64,000 bases of DNA. Source: Lachnospiraceae bacterium (lineage in GTDB: Bacteria > Bacillota > Clostridia > Lachnospirales > Lachnospiraceae). The notes under the pieces are model-generated. The model did no database searches, was not told where the DNA came from, and worked only from the letters and a program-made list of their open reading frames with translations. Both the position numbers and the translations under genes were made by a program. Location of the stretch: assembly GCA_017479935.1 (NCBI GenBank), contig JAFVBO010000049.1:62001-126000 (forward strand), given 5' to 3'. Positions 24,589 to 33,278 of the stretch are shown here, piece after piece. The first letter of the stretch is position 1. Every line of letters starts with the position of its first letter.

Positions 24589-25916
24589 TGGCGACAGGCG
24601 AACATATTGAAGAAATTGTATGGATGGAGATTCCCCCGATGCAGATTGCCCTCGCGCAGTGCCTGGCCTTGGCCATGTTCCTTCTGCTTTTAAAACGGGA
24701 CGGGAAGGATCTGAAGTGGCGGGTCAGCGTGGCGGTCTATACCGGGATCCAGATGGGGATTCTCTGCGCGGTCTTCTACTGGCTTTCTATTCCGCATTAT
24801 CTGTTTGTGCTGATCGGCCTGGCGCTTATGACGGTGTTTGCGGAAGGCTTCACCCGGGCGGGGGTGCTTTTGTCCTTTTACATAGCCCTCTGCGCCTTTA
24901 TCGCCTCGGAGACAGCCTCCGGGGTCTATTGGCTGGTCAATATCTATCCCATGTATTATGGGTTTATTCAGGTCTGGCTTCCCTATGTGGTGATGGGAGT
25001 CACCTACGTTATCATCTTTTCGCTGCTTCTGTTTCTGTTTAAGAGTGTTTTTACTCCGACGCTGCTGGAACAGATCAAGCTGCGGGATGTGTTTAATGCC
25101 TTAGGCCTTGCCGCGATCCTGTATTTTTCCGGGAATATCAGCATATTTGCCCCGGACTCGCCCATTTTCAACACGACCTCTTTCGGAATGTTCCAGATGC
25201 GGGCGTTAGTATCCATCATTAGTATCGCCGTGCTGTACGCCTATCAGTCCAGGCTGGCGGATGTGGCGATCATGCGGGAAAACGAGCAGATGAAGGCGGT
25301 TTTGCAGGCACAGTACGACCGCTACCGGGCGTATGAGGACAGCATGGAATTCATCCGGATCAAAAATCACGACCTGAAGCACCAGATCGAGGGACTGCGC
25401 GCCGCCAACGATTCCGAGCAGCGGAAGAAATGGATCAACGCCCTGGAACAGGAGCTGGAGGACAACGAGCTTTTAGCCCCCACGGGGAATGCGGTTTTAG
25501 ATTCCATCCTGATGGCCAAACTGATGCTGGCGAAAAACGCGGGGATACGTCTTACCTGCGTTGTGGACGGAGGCCTTCTGGATTTCCTGGAGGTGACCGA
25601 TCTGTGTACCATCTTCGGAAACGCCCTGGATAACGCCATCGAGGCGTGCAGCCGCGTGGAAGACCTGGAAAAAAGGATCATCCATCTCACCGTGACCAGG
25701 CAGAAGCAGTTTGTGCTTCTTATGGTGGAAAACTACTGTGAGGTTACCCCGCAGTTTGGAAAAGACGGCTTCCCGAAGACGACCAAGCAGGAAATGGAAA
25801 ACCATGGCCTGGGTTTAAAAAGCATTCGGTATGCCCTTGCCAAGTACGGCGGGACGATTACGGTGGAGGCAGTAAACGGCTGGTTTCGGCTGCGGGGGCT
25901 TGTCCCGAAGGGCTGA
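24588..25916 (+). CDS. GHKL-type sensor histidine kinase
   Basis: A 442-residue kinase with about six membrane helices (residues 12-215), phospho-acceptor His in IKNHDLKHQIEG (the N-H-D-L-K-H type of AgrC relatives), N box NALDNAIEACSRVEDLE and G box GLGLKSIRYALAKYGG. Translationally coupled to the regulator. The downstream neighbour is the giant GH3 enzyme, separated by a terminator, making that gene a likely target (inference). Confidence 0.92.
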   Translation: MATGEHIEEIVWMEIPPMQIALAQCLALAMFLLLLKRDGKDLKWRVSVAVYTGIQMGILCAVFYWLSIPHYLFVLIGLALMTVFAEGFTRAGVLLSFYIALCAFIASETASGVYWLVNIYPMYYGFIQVWLPYVVMGVTYVIIFSLLLFLFKSVFTPTLLEQIKLRDVFNALGLAAILYFSGNISIFAPDSPIFNTTSFGMFQMRALVSIISIAVLYAYQSRLADVAIMRENEQMKAVLQAQYDRYRAYEDSMEFIRIKNHDLKHQIEGLRAANDSEQRKKWINALEQELEDNELLAPTGNAVLDSILMAKLMLAKNAGIRLTCVVDGGLLDFLEVTDLCTIFGNALDNAIEACSRVEDLEKRIIHLTVTRQKQFVLLMVENYCEVTPQFGKDGFPKTTKQEMENHGLGLKSIRYALAKYGGTITVEAVNGWFRLRGLVPKG

Positions 25917-25966
25917 CCGGTTTCTTCCTCCCGGACGCAGAATTCATACGGTTTTATACAGAAAAG

Positions 25967-26022
25967 AAATGGGGCTGCCGCACAAATATTACCGGATTTG
26001 TGCGACAGCCCCATTTGCTTTT
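25967..26022. terminator. GGGGCTGCCGCACAAAT hairpin terminator
   Basis: Arms 25967-25987 and 25996-26016 pair with one mismatch and are followed by GCTTTTTG. It belongs to the same sequence family as the hairpins at 1449, 17542, 48174 and 53551. Confidence 0.85.
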
Positions 26023-26191
26023 TGTGCAGAAATCCTGCTTTTTGTGCCATGAAAATTTTCTCCTCTTCTTTTTCGCTATAATGACAGCGTACTTTTTATG
26101 GGAAACCGTGAAGGAAGAGCAGGCAAAAGACGGGCAAGGCAAAGCCCTTCCTTCCGCGCGAAAAAACAAAAGAGGAGGTAGAACAAGAAAC

Positions 26192-29100
26192 ATGGCAAAA
26201 CTCAAAACCAAAAACAAAATCGGCTTTGGTCTGATCGCTGTCGTACTGGCCCTTTGTGTAGGGTTCAACATCTATATGGCCGCGCATTTCCAGTCCATAG
26301 CCGAAGCCAATGCCACTATCACCACTAAGGGCATTGACCGGGCGTATACCCTGGCAGAGGGTACCGATGTAAACACAAGACTGGAGCAGGAAGGCGCAAC
26401 CCTGCTCTATAACGCCAACGACATCCTGCCCTTAGGCTCCAAAAAGGTGACGATCCTGGGTGCCGGAAGCCACAACTATGTGCAGGGTGGTACCGGTTCG
26501 GCCGGCGGCCGCGATGACTCCAACACGGCCATGATGGACAAGGCCTTTGAAAACGCCGGCATCGACTACAACAAGGCTGCCTGGACCTGGTTGGACAACG
26601 CCTTGGGAAATGGCATGGATATCCACAATGGTTCCGCCAACCCCGCGTTCCTGGCAGAAGGCGATCCGGCCTCCCGTTTTGACTGGACCGCTTACCGCGA
26701 TATCCATGAGTTTACCGCGGACACCTACAAGCAGTTTGTCACAGCGGATGTCATCGGAGAGTACACCGATGTCGCCATCGTCACCTTCTCCCGATCCGGC
26801 GCGGAAGGCGCGTCCCCCGCGTTAGACTACGACCAGAACCAGGATACCACGACAGGCCGTGTGTACTTGGAGCTGGATGACAACGAGAAGGCGCTGCTGG
26901 CCTTCTGCAAGGAGCATTTTAACAGCACGGTGGTTCTCATCAACTCCGCCGAGCCCATTGAGTGCGGTTTTATCTACAACGACAACTACAACGTGGACGC
27001 TGTCCTCTGGATCGGGCATCCCGGAGAAGCAGGCATGTATGGCGTGGCCAACATTCTGTCCGGCAAGGTCAGCCCTTCCGGTCACCTCGTGGATACCTGG
27101 ACCTACGATATGTCCACCAACCCCACGTTCTATTCGGCCAACGACCAGACCTATTCCAACGTCAATTTAAACAACAAGAACAAGTATTACGAGTACAATG
27201 AAGGCATCTATGTCGGCTACCGTTTCTACGAAACGGCGGATGCGGAAGGCTATTTTGATTCGGAGGAATTCAAGGCTACCAAATTCAAGGGAAACCTGTA
27301 CCCCGGCAAATACTTCTCCGACCTTACCGTAAACGGATCCTATGAGCAGCAGAAGGAAGCCGGCCCGCAGGCTACCTATGAAGGCTACAAGGAAGTCGTT
27401 TTATTCCCCTTCGGTTACGGCTTAAGCTACACAAGCTTCTCCCAGACCATCACCGCTTCCGATGTTACTCTTTCGAAGGGAGGAGAAAACTCCATCACCG
27501 TAAACGTGACGAATACCGGTTCGGTGGCGGGTAAGAGTGTCGTCCAGCTTTACATGGAGGCCCCTTACAAGCAGGACAGCTCCCTTGGCATTCCCGGGGT
27601 TGGCCTGGAAAAAGCAAAAGTCGTTCTGATCGGCTTCGCAAAGACCTCCGAGCTGGCCCCCGGAGCGTCCGAAGAGGTTACCATCGAATTTTCCACTGAC
27701 AATGTGGCGTCCTTTGACGAATTCGGCGAAGGTGCCTATGTCCTGGAGAAGGGCGAATACATCTTCCATATTTCCCCGAATGCCCATGGCTGGGCGAACG
27801 ATACGGCCTACGGCGCGGATTATGCAACCCTTAGCTGTACCCTGGCCGAGACCATCCGCTACAAGGACAGCCTCCGCGTCGGCACCATGGACGGTGTGAC
27901 CGCGCAGGAAAAACAGCCCGCCGTCAACGCCATGAACGATATCACCGCAGGCGACGGTGCCATGCTCATTAACGGCGGCGCTTCCGGCACCTATAAGCTG
28001 GGTTATTTAAGCCGCAGCAATATCTACGCCGGCATGGTGGAAATCATGAGCTACCAGTCCGATGACCTGTCCGGTGTCTACAGCGGAAACGGGTATGTAT
28101 GGAGCGCGGACGGAAAGGGCACAACCCCTGTCGTCACCGGCGCAAACGGAAGACGGGAAGCCGCGCAGGCAGTGAAGACGGCCATCGAGACGCAGCCGAA
28201 GAGCCTGGAAGGGGCGGACGGCTGGTCGGAGGGTATGTATTATGATTACCAGTCCATCCTGGCGGAAGGCATCAGCTTTGGCGACGGGAAGACCGGCAAG
28301 ACCCTCTATGGCTATGGAAATGACAGTTACATCAACGAAAAATACAACCAGTACGGCCTGGAACAGAACGACCCCTCTTATCTGGTTGATGCAGGCGGCG
28401 TTACGATTGCCTGGAGCCAGACGTATTATGTGGCTCTGGACGAGAACGAAGTTACGGTGAAGGATACAGACGGTTATGTAAAGATATTCGACACCGAAGC
28501 GGATGCTGCCAAGGAAGGAAGCGCCACCAAGCTGATGGTGCAGCACATGGCGAACGTTCCGGCCTCCGACCTCACCCGCTGGGGCAAGTTTGCCAATGAG
28601 CTGAGCTTCAAGGAAGCCGATGACCTGTTAGGAGAAAACGGATGGCACACCTACGGCGCGGACAGCGTCGGGAAGGTATTCGCCCTGGCGGTAGACGGCC
28701 CCGGCGAAGCCGGTAACGCCCAGAACGCAGACTGTACCTGGTGGCCTTGCGCCGTGATTATCGCCGCCACCTGGAATGTGGAGCTGGCTGAGGCTGAAGG
28801 CATTGCCTACGGTCATCAGGATCTGTTGAATAACACACCTTACTGCTATGCACCGGCCATGAACATTCACCGCACGCCTTTCGGCGGCCGTGACTTTGAG
28901 TACTATTCGGAGGACGGCTTTATCTCCGGCGTAATCGGCGGTCATGTGGTGAAGGGACTTCAGTCCACCGGTATGCATGTGTTTATCAAGCACTATGCCT
29001 TAAACGATTCCGACACCAACCGAGGCGGTGTCAACACCTGGACAGACGAAGCGGCGATCCGTGAAATCTATGCGAAGCCCTTCGAAATTGCCTGCAAGTA

Positions 29101-30871
29101 CTTCAACGCCGATGGTATCATGGGTTCCTTAAACTCCATGGGTATGGCCTGGTCGCACTCCGGTTTCTACACCACTATGACCCGCGATGAGTGGGGATGG
29201 ACCGGCATGCTGATCACCGACGGCGACGGCTCTGCGGGTGACGCTTACAACAACTACACTTTCTGGGCCATCGGCGCGAACGGCGGTATTCTGGGATCCG
29301 GAGATATCTCCAACAACAAGACCTACCGCAATGTCGGCGCGGACGGATCCAACGCAACCAACTACATCCTGTACACCGTCCACAATATCGGACGCAATGC
29401 GCTGTATCAGTACAGCCACAACATTGATAAATTAAGCGAGAGCACCACCGGTGTTCCCGACACCTCCGTTCCCACCATGTATATGGTGGCCGGAAACCTG
29501 GCGCTTCTGGTTCTTGCCCTGCTGATCCTGTTTTTGCTTGCGATTCCCCGCAAGGAGAAGAAGTCGGCAAGAAGCGCTGAATACCGGAAACAGAACCGCA
29601 TCCTTCTTGCTGCCACCGCTGCTATTCTGGTGCTTTCAGTTGCCGGAGGGCATCTTTTGGCAAAGGACAGCGGAAGCGTAAAGAGCGGCAAGGCAGGCGC
29701 TCCCGAAGAGCTTACCTACGATGCCTCCACCGGCGCGTTCCAGTTTAAGGCTGTCCCGGGTGCGGATGTGTACACCGTCGGCGTCAGCCGTGTCATCAAC
29801 GACACCACCGGTCTCGCCCTGCAGTCGATTAACGGCGCAGCCTTAACGGATGTGGGCGACAGAAGCGTTTACCTCTGGTCCGAACAGACCGGCTCCGTAT
29901 CCGGCCTGGCCGATAACGACGGAGACGGAATGGTGGACGGTCAGGTTGTCTACCGCAAGTATTCCTCCTCCGCTACCGAAGTAGGTGCGGTCATGAACGC
30001 CACGGATCTGGGCGTGGGCCATTATATCGTTACGGCGATTGCATCGGCCACCGACAGTCTTCCGAAACCGGCGCCGGCGTACCTGGAATTCGTGGTTCCC
30101 GGAACTCTGGCAGAGCCCACCGGCTTTGTCGCCGCCTTGAACGCGGAAGGTAAGATGGCCGTCACCGCTCCTTCCAATTTCTACCTTGGATGTCTCACCG
30201 CCACCGGTCTGCCCGAGAAGATGCTCTTTGAAGTGTACGAAGGCGAAACGCTGGTCGACAGCTTTGAGATGGATGACTTCAGCTATACCAACTCCGTCAA
30301 CGGACCGAACAAGGCGTTCAGCTTCAACAACAATACGGCGGTCGGTACGGTTGCCCTTGACCGCACCAAGAAGTATTCGGTTGTGGTCACCGCTGTCGGC
30401 GACGGAGATCAGATCCAGAGCGCTTCCGCGAATGCGGCGATCGGTACCAGCACGACTCCGTTTGCCTTTGCCTCCCTGTATGATACGGAAGGCAGTACGA
30501 CGGTGGACGGCTACAGTGTGGTCATCACGCTGGGCCAGGATGCGGACGGCAAGAACGTGTACGAATTGTCCGCTTCGCTGATCGGTGTTCCGATTTATCT
30601 GGAAAGCGGCACCTACACCGCGACCGGAGAGGTGGAAGACCGGGATGGTATGATGACCTATGCCCCCGACACCAAGATCACCTTTACCACAGACGCCACC
30701 GATTTTGACGCCCCCGTTCTGGACGGAAAGACCTTTACGGTCTATGAGGATACCAGTATGTCCTCCTCCGGCAACATCTCCTACGGTTTGGCCGGAGATG
30801 CCGAAATGAACGGCACTGCGTTCTCCATCACATCCGGCGGCGGCATGGGCTTTGGCCCCGGCCCGATGTAA
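26192..30871 (+). CDS. Giant membrane-bound GH3 beta-glycosidase with permuted domains
   Basis: A 1559-residue enzyme of glycoside hydrolase family 3. After an N-terminal membrane helix (about 10-32) the usual C-terminal alpha/beta domain comes first (EGATLLYNAND, residue ~60 on), then a fibronectin-III-like domain (SVAGKSVVQLYMEAPY), then the TIM-barrel domain (about 790-1070: NIHRTPFGGRDFEYYSEDG, IKHYALNDSDTNRGG). The nucleophile is Asp1010 in LITDGDG. This inverted order is known in Ruminococcus and Butyrivibrio beta-glucosidases. Two more hydrophobic segments (about 1097-1118 and 1136-1157) precede an extra ~400-residue beta-rich C-terminal region that I do not recognise. At nearly twice the usual length it probably works on the outer membrane face on glycans. 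AGGAGG precedes ATG 26192; a -10-like TATAAT is at 26077. Confidence 0.87.
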   Translation: MAKLKTKNKIGFGLIAVVLALCVGFNIYMAAHFQSIAEANATITTKGIDRAYTLAEGTDVNTRLEQEGATLLYNANDILPLGSKKVTILGAGSHNYVQGGTGSAGGRDDSNTAMMDKAFENAGIDYNKAAWTWLDNALGNGMDIHNGSANPAFLAEGDPASRFDWTAYRDIHEFTADTYKQFVTADVIGEYTDVAIVTFSRSGAEGASPALDYDQNQDTTTGRVYLELDDNEKALLAFCKEHFNSTVVLINSAEPIECGFIYNDNYNVDAVLWIGHPGEAGMYGVANILSGKVSPSGHLVDTWTYDMSTNPTFYSANDQTYSNVNLNNKNKYYEYNEGIYVGYRFYETADAEGYFDSEEFKATKFKGNLYPGKYFSDLTVNGSYEQQKEAGPQATYEGYKEVVLFPFGYGLSYTSFSQTITASDVTLSKGGENSITVNVTNTGSVAGKSVVQLYMEAPYKQDSSLGIPGVGLEKAKVVLIGFAKTSELAPGASEEVTIEFSTDNVASFDEFGEGAYVLEKGEYIFHISPNAHGWANDTAYGADYATLSCTLAETIRYKDSLRVGTMDGVTAQEKQPAVNAMNDITAGDGAMLINGGASGTYKLGYLSRSNIYAGMVEIMSYQSDDLSGVYSGNGYVWSADGKGTTPVVTGANGRREAAQAVKTAIETQPKSLEGADGWSEGMYYDYQSILAEGISFGDGKTGKTLYGYGNDSYINEKYNQYGLEQNDPSYLVDAGGVTIAWSQTYYVALDENEVTVKDTDGYVKIFDTEADAAKEGSATKLMVQHMANVPASDLTRWGKFANELSFKEADDLLGENGWHTYGADSVGKVFALAVDGPGEAGNAQNADCTWWPCAVIIAATWNVELAEAEGIAYGHQDLLNNTPYCYAPAMNIHRTPFGGRDFEYYSEDGFISGVIGGHVVKGLQSTGMHVFIKHYALNDSDTNRGGVNTWTDEAAIREIYAKPFEIACKYFNADGIMGSLNSMGMAWSHSGFYTTMTRDEWGWTGMLITDGDGSAGDAYNNYTFWAIGANGGILGSGDISNNKTYRNVGADGSNATNYILYTVHNIGRNALYQYSHNIDKLSESTTGVPDTSVPTMYMVAGNLALLVLALLILFLLAIPRKEKKSARSAEYRKQNRILLAATAAILVLSVAGGHLLAKDSGSVKSGKAGAPEELTYDASTGAFQFKAVPGADVYTVGVSRVINDTTGLALQSINGAALTDVGDRSVYLWSEQTGSVSGLADNDGDGMVDGQVVYRKYSSSATEVGAVMNATDLGVGHYIVTAIASATDSLPKPAPAYLEFVVPGTLAEPTGFVAALNAEGKMAVTAPSNFYLGCLTATGLPEKMLFEVYEGETLVDSFEMDDFSYTNSVNGPNKAFSFNNNTAVGTVALDRTKKYSVVVTAVGDGDQIQSASANAAIGTSTTPFAFASLYDTEGSTTVDGYSVVITLGQDADGKNVYELSASLIGVPIYLESGTYTATGEVEDRDGMMTYAPDTKITFTTDATDFDAPVLDGKTFTVYEDTSMSSSGNISYGLAGDAEMNGTAFSITSGGGMGFGPGPM

Positions 30872-30910
30872 AAAAGAAGACCAAAACCGGGTAAAAGGAT
30901 GAACGGATAC

Positions 30911-30937
30911 GTCTCCCGGCGTAAAAAACCGGGAGAC
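30911..30937. other. Perfect hairpin between GH3 gene and permease gene
   Basis: GTCTCCCGG (30911-30919) pairs with CCGGGAGAC (30929-30937). No T-run follows, so it is more likely an mRNA processing or stability element or attenuator than a terminator. The two genes could be one operon. Confidence 0.55.
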
Positions 30938-30972
30938 ATAGGGAATTCAGCTTTACGAAGGAGGAAGACTAT

Positions 30973-32619
30973 ATGAGCAAGGATCCTAATCTTAAGGAAG
31001 AGCTTGTCGGGGAAGAGTACGCGGAAGAGAAAACCCCCGGCGGTTTTTCCAGCGCCTTAAACAAACTGTTTCATCATTTAGACCGCGGAGGCTCTCTTGG
31101 CGGAGAGCTGGTAAGCGGCTTAACCATGTCGCTTTTGGCCGTCTGCGTGATCTTCATGAACATGCAGGTCATCGGAAATTTCCTCGTGGGAAATTATGTA
31201 CCGGTTAATTCACCGTTGGATCCGGACAATATTTCCGCGGCCATGAGCTATGCCGAGCTTTACTCGGGCGGCGTTTTAATCAGCGTGATCGGAACCATCG
31301 TGATCGGCATCATTGCCAATCTGCCTTTGGTTCAGATCTCCACCATGGGTATCTTCTCGTCCGTGATCTGCCTGTTAGGGGCATCCGGCGGGCTTACCTA
31401 TCAGAACCTGCTGTTTATCAACCTGATTGCCGGCGTATTATACGCGGTGATCGCCTGTGTGCCCGCCCTTCGGGACGGTGTGAAGAAGGCGCTTCCGTCT
31501 GCCGTGAAGAAAGCGCTGCCGGCCGCGCTGGGAGCGATCCTCTTTGTGGTGGCCCTTCGCTTTTCCGGCTTTGTAAGCTTTGGCGATCTTTCCTACGGCT
31601 TCAACGGCGGCGGCGTGATCGGCCTTCCCTCCGGCGTTTCCTTCACCGGAAGAGTGTTAAAGATCGGCGGACTCATGGGTTCGGCCGCGGCCATCGTGCT
31701 GTACGCGCTCTTACGCGCCTTTAAGAGAAACAGGGCCAGTCTGTACTCTCTGCTTCTTGGCACCGCTGTCTTTATGATCCTCTCCGTATCCTTAGGCGGT
31801 ATCGATACAGCCAACTCGGAATCGCTGATCAATTTCGGCCGTGTATGGCTGATTGCCGGCTCCCAGGCCAGCGCCCAGACCCCGTTTGCGGACAGCTTCT
31901 TATCCTATGCGGCAAACGCGGCTGCCGCCGCATTTGCCTATGCAACCCGCCTGTTCTCCGAGGGCATGGATTTTTCGGCTTACACCGGAAACAGCCTGGC
32001 CCTGATCATCGGCGCCTGCCTGACCTATCTTCTTTCCGGCATTTATCACGCGGAAGGAACCGTTCTGGCCGTGGATGACACCGCCGATACCGGCAGGGCC
32101 CTGGCGGTAAACGGCCTGACCAACCTGGTCGCTCCCTTCCTTGGCGTCGGCGGGGTAACCGTTTCGAAGGTCAGCGTAGCAGGAGCAAAGGACGGGGCGA
32201 AGAGCGGTTTAGCGGCCGTATTTGCCGGACTGTTCACACTGATCTCGCTGTTTGTTATGGCGTTTCCCGCCCTGTTCGCCACGGAGACCTATCCCGTGGG
32301 GAGCATGAACCAGTGGAATTACTTCGCCTATGGCAACGGTGGTTTTCTGTACCTGGTACAGGGTGCGGTCTTCTCCGTCGTGGATATCGTGATGGCCTGC
32401 GTGGGTATCTCCATGGTGGCCGGCGCGTGGAAAAACGGGATTGGCGCAAAAGAAATCGTACCTTTTCTGGTGATGCTTGTCGCAGCGCTTCTGACCTCGA
32501 ACCTGGTGGCCGCCGTGACGCTTGGCATCCTCTTCGCGTTATTATTCGACAGAGAGGAAGTAAACGCCGGAACCTTTGTGTTCCTTGTGCTGGGAGTTCT
32601 CTCGGTAGTTCTCATCTAA
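30973..32619 (+). CDS. NCS2/AzgA-like multi-spanning permease
   Basis: A 548-residue integral membrane protein with about 12 hydrophobic helices. The pattern DDTADTGRALAVNG followed by PFLGVGGVTVSKVS resembles the D-T-A-G-T...G-T-S/T-T substrate region of AzgA-type guanine/hypoxanthine permeases in the NCS2 family, proton-coupled purine transporters. The protein is longer than AzgA (~430) through an N-terminal cytoplasmic stretch and an extra mid-protein loop, so the substrate may differ. It has AAGGAGGAAG before the ATG and follows the GH3 gene by 100 bases, ending in a perfect terminator. Alternatives include another anion or sugar permease of the same fold. Confidence 0.6.
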   Translation: MSKDPNLKEELVGEEYAEEKTPGGFSSALNKLFHHLDRGGSLGGELVSGLTMSLLAVCVIFMNMQVIGNFLVGNYVPVNSPLDPDNISAAMSYAELYSGGVLISVIGTIVIGIIANLPLVQISTMGIFSSVICLLGASGGLTYQNLLFINLIAGVLYAVIACVPALRDGVKKALPSAVKKALPAALGAILFVVALRFSGFVSFGDLSYGFNGGGVIGLPSGVSFTGRVLKIGGLMGSAAAIVLYALLRAFKRNRASLYSLLLGTAVFMILSVSLGGIDTANSESLINFGRVWLIAGSQASAQTPFADSFLSYAANAAAAAFAYATRLFSEGMDFSAYTGNSLALIIGACLTYLLSGIYHAEGTVLAVDDTADTGRALAVNGLTNLVAPFLGVGGVTVSKVSVAGAKDGAKSGLAAVFAGLFTLISLFVMAFPALFATETYPVGSMNQWNYFAYGNGGFLYLVQGAVFSVVDIVMACVGISMVAGAWKNGIGAKEIVPFLVMLVAALLTSNLVAAVTLGILFALLFDREEVNAGTFVFLVLGVLSVVLI

Positions 32620-32636
32620 CATGACAGCATGAAAGA

Positions 32637-32675
32637 GGCCGGTTCTTTGTCAGTTTTTCTGACAAAGAACCGGCC
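32637..32675. terminator. Perfect 17-bp terminator hairpin
   Basis: Arms 32637-32653 and 32659-32675 are fully complementary with a 5-nt T loop. A short CCCCTTTG follows. It separates the permease from the convergent AbrB-type gene. Confidence 0.8.
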
Positions 32676-32717
32676 CCTTTGTCGCTTGGAAAAAATCTCC
32701 CTGTGCGATGATTGGCA

Positions 32718-32960
32718 TTACCACAGTTCACTCCCTTCCGGATCTCCCCAGTCGAATTCCGTATAAGGCCCCAGAGAGCCTCCGTAACCGGCAGCCCTTT
32801 CTTCCAGAGTCTGGTGCCGGAAAGCCTTTGTCAATATGATCCGGTCCTGCTCCACAGTAATTGTGAAGGTATCACGAAGCTGTGCCCCCAGTTCTGACAT
32901 GACATTTTTGGAAATCCGAAAGCCCTGTCCGTTCCCCCATTTTACCAGTTGTGTCTGCAT
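32718..32960 (-). CDS. AbrB/MazE-type DNA-binding protein (orphan antitoxin-like)
   Basis: An 80-residue protein with the swapped-hairpin AbrB/MazE/SpoVT start (MQTQLVKWGNGQGFRISK) and an acidic tail typical of antitoxins that wrap a toxin. ATG 32960 has AGGAGGAGG just upstream; the longer ORF to 33032 crosses its operator. No MazF-like gene follows (terminator at 32675), so it is an orphan, or its toxin has been lost or lies elsewhere. A perfect palindrome at 32980-32998 probably serves as an autoregulatory operator. Confidence 0.82.
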   Translation of the reverse strand: MQTQLVKWGNGQGFRISKNVMSELGAQLRDTFTITVEQDRIILTKAFRHQTLEERAAGYGGSLGPYTEFDWGDPEGSELW

Positions 32961-32979
32961 GCTCCTCCTCCTTTTCCTG

Positions 32980-32998
32980 GTGTATACTTCGTATACAC
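32980..32998. promoter_or_regulatory. Palindromic operator upstream of the MazE-like gene
   Basis: GTGTATAC, 3 bases, GTATACAC: an 8-bp perfect inverted repeat about 20 bp before the start codon, on the promoter side of an AbrB-type gene. TTGACA lies upstream (33019-33024, minus strand) but no good -10 at 17 bp. Confidence 0.65.
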
Positions 32999-33047
32999 AT
33001 CCACAATAGCTGCTGTCGGTTGTCAAGAGCACTGGAAATTGTTACCA

Positions 33048-33083
33048 GGGTTGTTTCATGAACAATACGTCATGAAACAACCC
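33048..33083. other. 14-bp perfect inverted repeat
   Basis: GGGTTGTTTCATGA (33048-33061) and TCATGAAACAACCC (33070-33083) with an 8-nt loop, between the divergent MazE-like and CobW genes, 22 bp upstream of the CobW -35. It may be an operator, a terminator remnant or a mobile-element end. Confidence 0.6.
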
Positions 33084-33104
33084 CGCCTTCGGTGCTTATG
33101 CCTC

Positions 33105-33133
33105 TTGACATTCTATTTAAAAGGAACTATGAT
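33105..33133 (+). promoter_or_regulatory. Sigma-A promoter of the CobW operon
   Basis: TTGACA (33105-33110), a 17-bp spacer and TATGAT (33128-33133). The leader of about 140 nt (33140-33278) is GC-rich and has short complementary segments (GTTCC/GGAAC, CTCC/GGAG), but I recognise no known metal riboswitch. Confidence 0.8.
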
Positions 33134-33278
33134 GTGGAGTGTTGCAAAAACAACTGTTATATAATGAGTAGAGCAGATTGGCCTGGCCGGGGTCTCCCTT
33201 CGGAGGCTGAACAGGTTCCAAAGAACAGCGGAACTGGCTGTCACATGGCAGGGGGGGTCTGCGGAAAGGAATAGAGAG

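Noticed and set aside
33140-33278. NiCo (czcD) or other metal riboswitch before the CobW genes
   Set aside because: Short complementary segments are present, but I cannot place the conserved nucleotides of any known class.
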